Assembly: GCA_016787125.1 (NCBI GenBank) | Contig: JAEUVM010000264.1 | Location: 1 to 34,730 of the forward strand | Origin: Chitinophagaceae bacterium | GTDB taxonomy: Bacteria; Bacteroidota; Bacteroidia; Chitinophagales; Chitinophagaceae | Reading direction: 5' to 3' | Length of the DNA stretch: 34,730 nucleotides | Part shown: positions 15,733 through 24,539 of the stretch, piece after piece | How the letters are laid out: each line of letters starts with the position of its first letter | Position numbering within the stretch: the first letter of the stretch is position 1 | The notes under the pieces: model-generated | What the model saw: the letters and a program-made list of their open reading frames with translations, nothing else | What the model was told of the DNA's origin: nothing | The model's database searches: none | Position numbers and translations under genes: made by a program

Positions 15733-15987
15733 TTATTCGGCACCTACCGGGCCTACAACAGGAGTAAATGCACAAGAGGTGGCCCCGGACACACAGTTGA
15801 TGATCTTGTAGTTCCTTCCACCGTAAGTGTAGTAGCAGGCATCACTGCTGTTGCCGGTGTACTTACAGCCAAAGGCAGTAACCGGTAAAGCCGCATTGCT
15901 TTTTGAATGGAGGTTTGTGTAAACAAAAACACCTGCAGCCACCAGTACAAAAGCAATAAGCGTTTTCAAACTGAATTTCTTTTTCAT
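15733..15987 (-). CDS. Small exported four-cysteine peptide (NVEALA/DUF6520-like)
   Basis: The 84-residue product has a basic N-terminus (MKKKFSLK) and one hydrophobic segment (about residues 9-24). A 60-residue exported part follows with four cysteines, C41, C51, C65 and C72. SNAALPVTAFGC after the membrane segment recalls the position of the NVEALA motif in Bacteroidota NVEALA peptides, but the match is loose and the family call is uncertain. The mature part is rich in Gly, Tyr and Thr and ends PVVGPVGAE. Four cysteines and an operon thioredoxin-like protein suggest two disulfides. It is the first gene of the operon and is followed by its own terminator. Natural-product precursor, signalling peptide or structural surface peptide are all possible. 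Confidence 0.75.
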   Translation of the reverse strand: MKKKFSLKTLIAFVLVAAGVFVYTNLHSKSNAALPVTAFGCKYTGNSSDACYYTYGGRNYKIINCVSGATSCAFTPVVGPVGAE

Positions 15988-16338
15988 GATTTGACGTTTT
16001 GATGGTTAAGTAATAAGATAGTTGAGCCAATCCGGATTGTAACACTTAAAAACTATAGTATAGGTAAGCATAAATGGTGCAACATCAGAATCGGAAAGCA
16101 CCCTTTTTTTAATTATAATCAGTAACCCCTAACAGCATTTTTCAGTAACCCTTATTGTTATTTTCAAATAAAAAAGTTAGATTTTACAACCCGCCATCAT
16201 TTTACAGCCGATGTACCAAACCATAACAATAATTGAATCTGCGCAGTGGTAAATGAACTGCTGGCAGTACACTTCAGCAGGTGTATAAAAAAAAGCCCGC
16301 TGGTAAACAGCGGGCTTTACTATAAAATTCTTTTTGCC
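15988..16338. other. 351-bp intergenic region with direct-repeat motif upstream of the peptide operon
   Basis: There is no credible gene. The region holds the upstream control area of the minus-strand peptide operon and, at its far end, the terminator of the oxidoreductase beta gene. A nine-base direct repeat CAGTAACCC occurs at 16120-16128 and 16143-16151, 23 bp apart (about two helical turns), within AT-rich DNA. This fits a dimeric regulator bound on one face, but no regulator is encoded next to it. No clear TAnnTTTG box was found near the peptide start. Confidence 0.5.
16294..16316 (-). terminator. Rho-independent terminator of the 2-oxoacid oxidoreductase beta gene
   Basis: A 9-bp perfect GC-rich stem (16294-16302 with 16308-16316) with a 5-nt loop. 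On the minus strand it is followed by a run of about eight T residues. It lies 23 bp beyond the stop codon. Confidence 0.93.
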
Positions 16339-17367
16339 TTAACTGATCGTCCACACCTCATTACCACGTAGCAGTTTGTCGAGGTCGGCCGGTTTCCTGG
16401 ATTGTGCTTCCTGTATCTGCGCTGCCATCACTTCTTCGTAGCAAGGGCGGCTGGTCTGGTAAAACACACCAAAAGGCCGTGGCAGGTGTGCCTCTGTACG
16501 GGGATCATCAAAGATGCGGGTAAGTATCTGTGCCTTATAAATATCTGCTTCATCATGCACCCAGCAATCATCGGCACTGTAGCCATTGTTCAGGTCAATC
16601 ACCACTGGTTTGAAACCATCGAGTTTGATACCCTTATCTGCAGCAGCCCCAAAGATGAGTGGTTTGCCCTGTTCAAGAAATAATGTCTCTGCCGCCTTGG
16701 TGCCCTTTTCGGTAAAGATCTCAAATGCGCCGTCGTTAAAGATGTTGCAGTTCTGGTATATCTCAAGGAACGAAGCTCCTTTATGCTGGTTTGTTCTCAG
16801 CAGCATGGCCTGCATGTGCTTAGGGTCACGGTCCATGGTGCGGGCCACAAAAGTGGCATCTGCACCCAATGCCAGTGCACCGGGGTTGAACGGGTGGTCA
16901 ATACTTCCCATAGGTGTGCTCTTCGTGATCTTGTTCATTTCGGAGGTGGGAGAGTATTGCCCTTTGGTAAGACCGTATATCTGGTTATTGAACAACAGAA
17001 TGTTTACATCAAAATTTCTGCGCAGCAAATGAATGGTATGATTACCCCCGATACTAAGGCTGTCACCATCACCGGTTACGATCCATACACTGAGGTCGGG
17101 CCGGGACGCCTTCAGTCCCGAGGCTACGGCCGTTGCCCTTCCGTGAATGGAATGCATACCATAGGTATTCATATAATAGGGAAAGCGGCTGCTGCAGCCG
17201 ATGCCGGAGATGATGGCGATGTTCTCCCTGGGTATACCAAGGGTGGGCATTATTTTCTGTACCTGGGCAAGGATGGAGTAATCACCGCAACCGGGGCACC
17301 AGCGTACTTCCTGGTCGGTGGCAAAATCTTTTGCGGTAAGGGCAGGTGCTGTTATCGTTTCAGACAT
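16339..17367 (-). CDS. korB: 2-oxoacid:ferredoxin oxidoreductase, beta subunit
   Basis: The 342-residue protein is the thiamine-diphosphate-binding beta subunit of the 2-oxoacid:ferredoxin oxidoreductase family (2-oxoglutarate type, KorB). WCPGCGDYSIL (residues 23-33) and the TPP/Mg motif GDGDSLSIGGNH (residues 99-110) are clear, followed by LLFNNQIYGLTKGQYSPTSE. It catalyses CoA-dependent oxidative decarboxylation with ferredoxin as acceptor in the TCA cycle. The partner alpha (or alpha-gamma fusion) subunit is usually immediately upstream, but here the adjacent gene is an AhpD-like protein. The partner must be elsewhere, or the gene order has been broken. A minus-strand TAnnTTTG box at 17396-17389 gives a short leader of about 16 nt. 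The beta subunits for pyruvate and 2-oxoglutarate are hard to tell apart by eye. Confidence 0.93.
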   Translation of the reverse strand: MSETITAPALTAKDFATDQEVRWCPGCGDYSILAQVQKIMPTLGIPRENIAIISGIGCSSRFPYYMNTYGMHSIHGRATAVASGLKASRPDLSVWIVTGDGDSLSIGGNHTIHLLRRNFDVNILLFNNQIYGLTKGQYSPTSEMNKITKSTPMGSIDHPFNPGALALGADATFVARTMDRDPKHMQAMLLRTNQHKGASFLEIYQNCNIFNDGAFEIFTEKGTKAAETLFLEQGKPLIFGAAADKGIKLDGFKPVVIDLNNGYSADDCWVHDEADIYKAQILTRIFDDPRTEAHLPRPFGVFYQTSRPCYEEVMAAQIQEAQSRKPADLDKLLRGNEVWTIS

Positions 17368-17388
17368 AATATGAACAGGTTATTCGGA

Positions 17389-17396
17389 CAAATTTA
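17389..17396 (-). promoter_or_regulatory. Promoter -7 element of korB
   Basis: The minus strand reads TAAATTTG, a perfect TAnnTTTG match 22 bp before the ATG, implying a short leader. This supports independent transcription of korB rather than cotranscription with the AhpD-like gene. Confidence 0.6.
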
Positions 17397-17494
17397 ATTA
17401 AATAAGTAATGAAATATACCATGAGACAGGTCATTTCGGCAAATGACCGGTATCCGGTATAGGCAGGCATGCGGGTTCTCAGCCCCGGCACTCA

Positions 17495-17842
17495 TCAGTT
17501 CCCTTTTATCAGCTCTTCCCAGTATTCTGCGGCCCGGCGGGTATGGGGTATCACAATAGTGCCGCCCACTATATTGGCCACGGCAAATACTTCGTACACC
17601 TGTTCGGTGGTAATACCCAGTTCGTGACTTTTACCCAGGTGATATTTTATGCAATCATCGCAGCGCAGTACCATACTGGCCACCAGGCCGAGTATTTCCT
17701 TTGTCTTTACATCAAGTGCCCCTTCCATATAGGTATTGGTATCAAGGTTCCAGAGGCGTTTGATCACCAGGTTGTCTTTGCTGAGGATCACTTCATTCAT
17801 CCGGGTGCGGTACTCATTAAATTCTTTTACAAGAGGGCTCAT
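17495..17842 (-). CDS. AhpD-like carboxymuconolactone decarboxylase family protein
   Basis: The 115-residue protein starts at MSPLVKEF (17842); the earlier in-frame ATG at 17875 adds an 11-residue tail without clear homology. The AhpD/CMD core is visible as KTKEILGLVASMVLRCDDCIKYHL with C61, C64 and H68, the CxxCxxxH signature of peroxidatic AhpD-type proteins. IVGGTIVIPHTRRAAEYWEEL ends the domain. These proteins are small helical oligomers with thiol-disulfide or decarboxylase activity; the redox-active CxxC favours the AhpD group. It is transcribed towards korB, with its own 120-bp gap, and divergently from the S9 peptidase. Physiological substrate unknown. Confidence 0.9.
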   Translation of the reverse strand: MSPLVKEFNEYRTRMNEVILSKDNLVIKRLWNLDTNTYMEGALDVKTKEILGLVASMVLRCDDCIKYHLGKSHELGITTEQVYEVFAVANIVGGTIVIPHTRRAAEYWEELIKGN

Positions 17843-17957
17843 AGTTGTAGTTTTAAACCAGTCAAAAATAACCATCCTGCCGGTGGTTGCCGCTTGTACT
17901 TATGCCGTTTTAAAGATCAATTGAATTCGTACATTCAGCATCCAAACACCAAAACGA

Positions 17958-20114
17958 ATGAAAAAAACGTTTTTCTTCCTCTGTTCGTTCTTCCTCGTTA
18001 TCATCGCCTTTGCTCAGCCGGCCAAAGAACCCATGAAAGTGACAGACCTGCTCAAGGTACGTTCGCTGGGCGCCGTTTCGCTAAGCACAGATGGCAGCAA
18101 AGCTGTATTTACCGTAACCACCATTGAACCGGAAGGCGACAGTAAACTGGAATATAAATATGTAACCCAGCTATGGCTGGCCTATACAGACGGGCGGGCG
18201 CCTAAACAGCTTACCCGCAGTAAGGAAAGCTCTTCACAACCGGTGTTTAGTCCGGATGGAAAGGCAGTGCTCTTTTCCCGTTTTGCCGATGGCAAGCCAC
18301 AACTTTTCCTGATGTCGCTGGATGGCGGCGAAGCACAACAACTCACCCGGTATAAATACGGCGCATCAGCCGGTCGCTTCAGTCCGGATGGAAAAAAGAT
18401 CCTGTTTTCCTCTTCAGTTCCGTTTAAAGAACTGCTGAAAGACAGTACACTGAACCCTAAAAAAGAACTGCCCGCCTGGCCGATGGAAAAAACCGGCCTG
18501 CCAAACAGTTATTTAAGTAAATCATCTGCCAAAGCTGATCCCGATGGCAGCATGGATGAAATACGGGCCTACCTTGAAAACAATGCGGCCGATAAAAAAG
18601 CCAAAGTGGTGAGCCGGCTGAACTTCCTGGATGAACAGGATGTGAATACGGATATGAACATTACCCGCTTTTTTATAATGGATGCTTCGCCCGAGGCCAA
18701 ACCAGCTGCCGTACATACAGGTTTTTACCGGTTTAATTTTGCTGATTTCACGCCTGATGGCAAACAACTGCTGCTGAGTGGCGATATTGATTCATTGGAG
18801 CATCCGGACCGTTCACTGGAAAACCAAATATACCTGGCTACTACTGACGGCAGTGGCATGAGGATGTTGCAGGGCACCAAAGACAAAAACTTCAGTTCAC
18901 CGCGAATAGCACCTTCCGGCAAACTGCTGGCCTTCCTGTACAGCGGCACTTCCTTTGTCAGCATTCCGAAGCTGGCCATTATGAATATGGAAAACAGCAA
19001 CCAGCCCCTTATCGAAATCCCCTTTGACCGTACGGTCAGCAACCTTACCTGGAGCGACGATGGCAGATACCTCTATTTCACAGCACAGAGCAATGGTGGA
19101 CAACCCCTTTACAGGGTGGACATGACCAAACCTGGTGCGCCGGAGCAGCTTACCGACTTCAACAGCGGTTTGCTCGGTTTTGATATTGCCGCAGACAAAA
19201 TTGCTTTTATTAAAACAGAAATAAGAAGCCCGTTTGAATTATACATTACAGATGGGTTGGCTAAAAATGCAAAGCAAACCGGGGAATTTAATTCCAACTG
19301 GGTAAATGCAAAACAATTAAGCCAGCCCGAGAAGCATACGTTTACCAACGACAAAGGCATGGAAATAGAATATTGGGTGATGAAGCCTGCCAATTATCAG
19401 CCCGGTAAAAAATACCCGTTGCTGTTGGAGATACACGGTGGTCCGTCGGCCATGTGGGGGCCCGGCGAAGCCAGCATGTGGCATGAATACCAGTACTTCT
19501 GCAGCCGGGGCTATGGTGTGGTGTATTGCAACCCGAGAGGCAGCGGCGGCTACGGACTGAATTTTTTACGTGGTAATATTAACGACTGGGGCGCCGGCCC
19601 TACCAGTGATGTGCTTACCGCACTGGATAAAACCATTGCTGAAGGTTGGGCAGATACCAGCAAACTGCTCGTTACCGGCGGCTCGTATGCGGGCTACCTG
19701 GTGGCGTGGATCATTGCTCATGATCATCGCTTTGCAGCAGCCTGCTCGCAGCGGGGTGTGTACGACCTGGCCACCTTCTTTGGTGAAGGCAATGCCTGGC
19801 GGCTGGTGCCCAACTACTTTGGGGGCTATCCCTGGGAGGCGGCCGCGAGAGCAACACTGGAGCGGGAATCGCCGATTAATTATGTACAAAACATCACCAC
19901 TCCATACATTATTTTTCATGGAGATAATGACCGGCGCACTGGTTTTGTACAGAGTGAAATGCTGTACAAAAGTCTGAAAGTGCTTGGCCGGCCGGTGGAA
20001 TATGTGCGTCATCCCGGCGGCACACATGAACTTACCCGCAGCGGTAATAACCGCCAACGGATAGACCAGATGCTGCGTACCTATGAATTTTTTGAAAGAT
20101 GGATCAATAAATAA
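17958..20114 (+). CDS. Prolyl oligopeptidase family S9 serine peptidase
   Basis: The 718-residue protein has a Sec signal peptide (MKKTFFFLCSFFLVIIAFA), so it is periplasmic or exported. Residues about 25-450 form a beta-propeller with PD40-like repeats (QPVFSPDGKAVLFSRF, AGRFSPDGKKILFSS). The C-terminal alpha/beta hydrolase domain contains the triad: Ser576 in GGSYAGY, Asp658 in HGDNDRR and His690 in GGTHEL. The oxyanion-associated GGP element is in LEIHGGPSAMWGPGE. This is the dipeptidyl-aminopeptidase/acylaminoacyl-peptidase type (S9C), likely cutting short peptides in the periplasm. It is divergent from the AhpD-like gene, followed 45 bp later by a cytochrome gene. Confidence 0.95.
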   Translation: MKKTFFFLCSFFLVIIAFAQPAKEPMKVTDLLKVRSLGAVSLSTDGSKAVFTVTTIEPEGDSKLEYKYVTQLWLAYTDGRAPKQLTRSKESSSQPVFSPDGKAVLFSRFADGKPQLFLMSLDGGEAQQLTRYKYGASAGRFSPDGKKILFSSSVPFKELLKDSTLNPKKELPAWPMEKTGLPNSYLSKSSAKADPDGSMDEIRAYLENNAADKKAKVVSRLNFLDEQDVNTDMNITRFFIMDASPEAKPAAVHTGFYRFNFADFTPDGKQLLLSGDIDSLEHPDRSLENQIYLATTDGSGMRMLQGTKDKNFSSPRIAPSGKLLAFLYSGTSFVSIPKLAIMNMENSNQPLIEIPFDRTVSNLTWSDDGRYLYFTAQSNGGQPLYRVDMTKPGAPEQLTDFNSGLLGFDIAADKIAFIKTEIRSPFELYITDGLAKNAKQTGEFNSNWVNAKQLSQPEKHTFTNDKGMEIEYWVMKPANYQPGKKYPLLLEIHGGPSAMWGPGEASMWHEYQYFCSRGYGVVYCNPRGSGGYGLNFLRGNINDWGAGPTSDVLTALDKTIAEGWADTSKLLVTGGSYAGYLVAWIIAHDHRFAAACSQRGVYDLATFFGEGNAWRLVPNYFGGYPWEAAARATLERESPINYVQNITTPYIIFHGDNDRRTGFVQSEMLYKSLKVLGRPVEYVRHPGGTHELTRSGNNRQRIDQMLRTYEFFERWINK

Positions 20115-20159
20115 CCCGGCCCCGTGCCACTATTTAAAAAAACAAACCGTCTGCGATCT

Positions 20160-20561
20160 ATGATCATGCTGAATAAAAAACTACTGGCGCTGGTTGTTCT
20201 TTGCGGCTTTGTGGCCGTAAGTGTGGCCGCCGTAAACATTGGCTACCAGAAAAAAAGGAACCTGAAGATTTTACCAAAAGACATCAGCGATGCAAAGCTT
20301 GACAGTATCATGGACAGCTACAACACTGCCTTGGGTGTGAAATGCGATTTCTGCCATGTAAAAGTGAAAGGCACCGCCGACAGCCTCGACTTTGCATCAG
20401 ATGCCGAACCGATGAAAGAGAATGCCCGTAAGATGATGGAGATGACCATCCACCTGAATAAGACCTGGTTTTATTTTAATAAAGATACAAGACCTGAGTA
20501 CCTGAATACGGTAACCTGCAAAACCTGTCACCGGGGCGAACCATTTCCTCCGGAGGACTAA
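20160..20561 (+). CDS. Small c-type cytochrome (photosynthetic-reaction-centre cytochrome-subunit-like)
   Basis: The start at 20160 is preferred: MIMLNKKLLALVVLC makes a signal anchor, while the upstream GTG at 20124 adds a polar tail. The 133-residue product has two haem-binding CxxCH motifs, C62-DF-C65-H66 and C120-KT-C123-H124. The intervening helix contains EPMKENARKMMEMT, with potential axial methionines. The order CDFCH ... NTVTCKTCHRGE is typical of the PF02276-like small di-haem proteins encoded in non-phototrophic Bacteroidota and Acidobacteria. It probably carries electrons in the periplasm. Its stop is 6 bp from the convergent amidase stop. Confidence 0.88.
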   Translation: MIMLNKKLLALVVLCGFVAVSVAAVNIGYQKKRNLKILPKDISDAKLDSIMDSYNTALGVKCDFCHVKVKGTADSLDFASDAEPMKENARKMMEMTIHLNKTWFYFNKDTRPEYLNTVTCKTCHRGEPFPPED

Positions 20562-20567
20562 GGCGTA

Positions 20568-21755
20568 TCAGTTGTCTTCTTTTGAATTCTCTTTGCAGAA
20601 TTTCAGCCAGTCTTTAATTCCTTTTACGATCTGCAATGCCACCAGTTTGTGAAACTCGGCATCGAGGATCAGTTGTTCATCTTCTTTATTGCTGAGAAAA
20701 GCCACTTCCACCAGGCAATTGGGATAATCGGTAGGGCCATTAAGGGCAAAATTGAAATTACCAATATTACCAAAATCATCCAGGCCAGCTTCTGTCAGCC
20801 GCTGCTGTATAAAATAGGTGAGTGGCCGGAAGCCGATATAGCGATAGTAGGTGCTCACTCCTTTCACACTGTCTTTTACCGACGAGTTGAGGTGTATGCT
20901 GATAAGAAAATCGGGATCTTCTTTTTGCACCATCTCGATGCGTTCTGTCATGCTGAGCGAAACGTCACTGGTTCTTGTCATAAACACTTTCGCTTCTTCT
21001 TCCCATAATATCCGCTGTAGTTGTTTGGCGATAAGAAGGGTGTAGTTCTTTTCTTTTATGCCTGAGGTAACGCCGGTGGCGCCGGTATTATCGCCGCCAT
21101 GTCCGGCATCCACGGCCACTTTCATTTTACCAAGATCAAGCTCTTCCGGCTGCCGCTTTATTTTTATCACCAGTTTTTTATCGCGGTAAAAAATACTATA
21201 GCCCCAGTGCTGCTGGTGTTTCAGCTCAATGATCACCCTGAATACATCATCTTCCGGCTGTTCGCTGTAAGCATTTTTCACTTCTTTGGCAGTGCTGCGC
21301 TGGGTGATCCAGTTGGTATTGCTGGTGGCACCGAATATTTCCACCACAATTCTTGCCGGGTTTATCTGCTGAATACTGCGGTATGGAAGTTTTTCGTCCA
21401 GGGCAATAGAAACGTAATCATAGGTGCTGTCGCCGTTTACCAGCCAGCTGCTGGTGAGGTAGTACAGGGGCAGGCGGAGCGCCGTATCTTTTTTGAAATT
21501 GTTTTTAGGCATCCAGGCAAAATGATTGGCTGATAACTGCACTTTGTAGTTAATCACGGTGCTGTCTGTTACTTTCATTACAATGCCGGTATCGAGAAAG
21601 GTCATTTTGGCACCGCCCAGCCTGTCAACCCCCAGACCGTACTCCAGGTAAGGCAATGAGCCGGTGGTTTTACCCGTTAGGTATTTACTCTTAACGTCCT
21701 GTGAATTAAGTGTTAGCGTGGCCAAAAGGGGCAGGAACAAGAAAAAACGTAACAT
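20568..21755 (-). CDS. N-acetylmuramoyl-L-alanine amidase
   Basis: The 395-residue exported protein has a short signal peptide (LPLLATLTLNSQ). Residues about 65-200 look like an AMIN-type or related beta domain used for envelope targeting. The Amidase_3 catalytic domain follows with the zinc site H219 (VAVDAGHGG), E235 (GIKEKNY) and H288 (ISIHLNS), plus the catalytic E350 (NCLVEVAFLSN). It hydrolyses the bond between N-acetylmuramic acid and L-Ala in peptidoglycan, normally in cell separation. A hydrophilic C-terminus (FCKENSKEDN) ends it. It is convergent with the cytochrome gene and its start faces the membrane protein gene at 21941 across a 185-bp divergent intergenic region. Confidence 0.95.
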   Translation of the reverse strand: MLRFFLFLPLLATLTLNSQDVKSKYLTGKTTGSLPYLEYGLGVDRLGGAKMTFLDTGIVMKVTDSTVINYKVQLSANHFAWMPKNNFKKDTALRLPLYYLTSSWLVNGDSTYDYVSIALDEKLPYRSIQQINPARIVVEIFGATSNTNWITQRSTAKEVKNAYSEQPEDDVFRVIIELKHQQHWGYSIFYRDKKLVIKIKRQPEELDLGKMKVAVDAGHGGDNTGATGVTSGIKEKNYTLLIAKQLQRILWEEEAKVFMTRTSDVSLSMTERIEMVQKEDPDFLISIHLNSSVKDSVKGVSTYYRYIGFRPLTYFIQQRLTEAGLDDFGNIGNFNFALNGPTDYPNCLVEVAFLSNKEDEQLILDAEFHKLVALQIVKGIKDWLKFCKENSKEDN

Positions 21756-21940
21756 CCCTGTAAGATAATCAAAAAAACCGCAGTGCCGGGTTAGTACAGT
21801 TACGAAAAGGTATCACAGTTTTACTCGATTTTGGTATAAAACACTTAAGCTAAAGACTATAGATTTATTGGTCTCGTTAATATTGCAAACCATTAACCGA
21901 TCGAAAATTTTTACCACTATCCGTTGAAACCATTTATCCT

Positions 21941-22723
21941 ATGACCTGGAATACCATAATGGGCTTTATCTCTACCATAGCCTTATTAATACCCATACTG
22001 ATCATCATGGTACTGCGGCTCAGTTCCTACCGCACCTTCCCTGCCCTGCTGGCTTACTATTGTTCTGTATTTATTTATAACCTGCTTACCGAGCAATATA
22101 TTGAAGCGCCGGATACAGTGGTGCATTACTGGGGTCTCACCAACAATTTGCTCGATGTACCGCTGATGCTGTATTTTCTGACTTACTTCTGTCCCTCGCG
22201 GAAGTTTATCCAGCGAATGCGCATTACCATCCTCACCTTCCTGGTGTGGGAGCTTGCCGTGATTGCCGTAAAAGGATATACCATACACGCCATTACTATC
22301 ATACTGGCACCGGGCCTTATACTGGTGCTGGGCTATTGTTCTTATTTCTTTGGCCGGCAGGTAAAGCTGGCGGTGATGCACCGTAAAGCCACCGGCAAAG
22401 CGATGATCGTATCAGCATTACTGTTTGCATATGGCTGCTATTCCATTATCTACCTGATGTACTATGTATTCAAAGCGCAGCTTGATGCCAACAACCAGGT
22501 AAAGCAGCAATACGTGGAAGATACATTCCTTGTATACTTTATGGTAACCTTCCTTTCTTCATTGCTCATCAGCGCAGGTATTATTATTGAAAGAAAACGG
22601 ATACAAAAGCTGAATGAACTGAAAGTAACCCGCAAGGAGCTTTCTGTAATCTATCCGGAAACAAAAAGGACCGCTCCGTTAAGAACAGTCCTTCTTGATT
22701 TTGAAAAAGACAGCTGGAATTAA
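21941..22723 (+). CDS. Polytopic membrane protein of unknown function
   Basis: The 260-residue protein has about seven hydrophobic segments (roughly residues 4-24, 34-49, 60-82, 96-112, 115-134, 152-175 and 193-213). A cytoplasmic tail rich in Lys/Arg/Glu follows (RKRIQKLNELKVTRKELS). I do not recognise a family. The layout resembles 7TM-type sensory modules without the catalytic part, but this is a weak analogy. Its stop codon shares bases with the stop of the convergent acyl-CoA dehydrogenase gene (a TTAA where both stops meet). No lipobox or enzymatic motif was seen. Confidence 0.75.
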   Translation: MTWNTIMGFISTIALLIPILIIMVLRLSSYRTFPALLAYYCSVFIYNLLTEQYIEAPDTVVHYWGLTNNLLDVPLMLYFLTYFCPSRKFIQRMRITILTFLVWELAVIAVKGYTIHAITIILAPGLILVLGYCSYFFGRQVKLAVMHRKATGKAMIVSALLFAYGCYSIIYLMYYVFKAQLDANNQVKQQYVEDTFLVYFMVTFLSSLLISAGIIIERKRIQKLNELKVTRKELSVIYPETKRTAPLRTVLLDFEKDSWN

Positions 22724-24513
22724 AAACAATATTTTCCTTCCGCTATCATTTTATCAGCAATACGGCGGCGGGCTTCCTTGCTGTTAAAGGGCTCTGCCTT
22801 GGTAAACCGTTTGAGGCCCATCAGTATCATGCGCTGCTCATCTCCATCAGAGAAGGCATTCACCGCATCTTTACCTGATTTATTGATCCTGTCTGCTGCA
22901 TCGTACAGGTAGTTGCGCATAATATCCAGTTGGTACTGCACGGCAGCTTCACCCTGTTGATCAGCCATTTTCATCACCCGCAGCAATACACTTTCGGCAT
23001 TGAAGGTTTCAATGGCCATATCAGCAATATTCATCAGCACTTCCTGTTCGCCTTCTATCTTCATCATCAGCTTTTGCACAGCGGCACCGGCCACCATCAG
23101 GATAGCCTTTTTGAAATTAGCTACCTGCTTTCTTTCTTTAGCAAAAGGTGTTTCATCTTCTGCACCAAAGTCCGGAATGCTCATCAGTTCTTTTTGCACG
23201 GCCATGGCCGGACCCATCAGGTCGAGACGGCCACCCATAGCCCTCTTCAATGTCATATCGAGGGTAAGGAGACGGTTGATCTCATTGGTGCCTTCATAAA
23301 TGCGGTTGATACGGCTGTCACGGTAAGCCCTTGAAATGTTGTACTCCGCACTGAAGCCGTTTCCGCCATGTATCTGTACTCCTTCATCCACAACATAATC
23401 GAGCACCTCACTGCCATACACTTTCAGGATGGCACATTCAATGGCATATTCCTCAGCGCCACCCAGCAGTGCTTCGCTGAAAGGTTTGCCGCTTGCCAGC
23501 AGTTCGTGTTCTTTATCATCCACCCATTTGGCGGCACGGTATAATGCTGACTCTGTTACAAAAACACGGATGGCCATTTCAGCCAGTTTGTGTTTTATCG
23601 CACCAAAATTGGAAATAGGTTGTTTGAATTGTTCTCTTGTTTTGGCATACTCCACTGAATTGCTTACTGAGCGGCGGGCACCACCAAGGGCCGCAGCGCA
23701 AAGCTTCAGACGGCCGATATTCAGGATGTTGAAGGCGATCTTATGTCCCTTACCAATTTCACCCAACACATTCTCTACCGGTACTTTACAATCCTGGAAG
23801 TATAACTGAACGGTAGAAGAACCTTTGATACCCATCTTATGTTCTTCAGGCCCTTGTGTAAATCCTTCGGTGCCACGTTCTACAATAAAGCCGGTAAACT
23901 TATCTCCATCCACTTTGGCAAACACGGTGTACACCTGCGCAAAACCTCCGTTGGTGATCCAGCATTTCTGTCCGTTGAGGATGTAGTGTTTGCCATCATC
24001 ACTCAGTTTGGCCGTGGTTTTAGCACCGAGGGCATCGCTGCCACTGTTGGGTTCGGTAAGACCGTAAGCACCTGCCCACTCACCTGAAATAAGTTTGGGA
24101 ATATATTTTTCTTTTTGTTCCGGAGTACCAAAGTAAAGGATCGGTAAGGTGCCGATACCGGTATGTGCAGCAATGGCCACAGAAAAAGAATGTCCTGCAC
24201 CCATGTACTCGTTCACGATAGTGGAAGTGACAAAGTCTTTGCCCAGCCCTCCGTATTCTTCGGGGAAAGAAGTGGCCAGCAGGCCCTGTTCGCCAGCTTT
24301 GGTGACCAATGATTTCATCAGGCCGGGTTCGAGGTTGTCAATCCGGTCGAGGATGGTGAAAATCTCCGCATCCAGGAACTGGTTACACATGTCCCTGATC
24401 ATCATTTGCTCCTCGTTAAAATCTTCGGGCGTATAGGTTTCAAAAGGTGAAGATTCTTTCACCAGCCATTCGCCGCCTTTCAATACTGTGTTTGTTGCTG
24501 CTGCAGTACTCAT
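22720..24513 (-). CDS. Acyl-CoA dehydrogenase (long form)
   Basis: The 597-residue FAD enzyme catalyses the first step of fatty acid beta-oxidation. Core motifs: GLTEPNSGSD (residues 151-160), GIKGSSTVQLYF (228-239), the IHGGNGFSAEYNISRAYRDSRI-type region at about 381-401, and the catalytic glutamate E407 in IYEGTNEI. The last ~170 residues extend beyond the usual 380-residue enzyme, as in the VLCAD/ACAD9 group and in many Bacteroidota acyl-CoA dehydrogenases. It lies 26 bp downstream of a marR gene in the same direction. Regulation by that repressor through the palindrome at 24981-25000 is inferred. Confidence 0.95.
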   Translation of the reverse strand: MSTAAATNTVLKGGEWLVKESSPFETYTPEDFNEEQMMIRDMCNQFLDAEIFTILDRIDNLEPGLMKSLVTKAGEQGLLATSFPEEYGGLGKDFVTSTIVNEYMGAGHSFSVAIAAHTGIGTLPILYFGTPEQKEKYIPKLISGEWAGAYGLTEPNSGSDALGAKTTAKLSDDGKHYILNGQKCWITNGGFAQVYTVFAKVDGDKFTGFIVERGTEGFTQGPEEHKMGIKGSSTVQLYFQDCKVPVENVLGEIGKGHKIAFNILNIGRLKLCAAALGGARRSVSNSVEYAKTREQFKQPISNFGAIKHKLAEMAIRVFVTESALYRAAKWVDDKEHELLASGKPFSEALLGGAEEYAIECAILKVYGSEVLDYVVDEGVQIHGGNGFSAEYNISRAYRDSRINRIYEGTNEINRLLTLDMTLKRAMGGRLDLMGPAMAVQKELMSIPDFGAEDETPFAKERKQVANFKKAILMVAGAAVQKLMMKIEGEQEVLMNIADMAIETFNAESVLLRVMKMADQQGEAAVQYQLDIMRNYLYDAADRINKSGKDAVNAFSDGDEQRMILMGLKRFTKAEPFNSKEARRRIADKMIAEGKYCF

Positions 24514-24539
24514 TGAATTAAGGTTTATGCGTTTATTAT

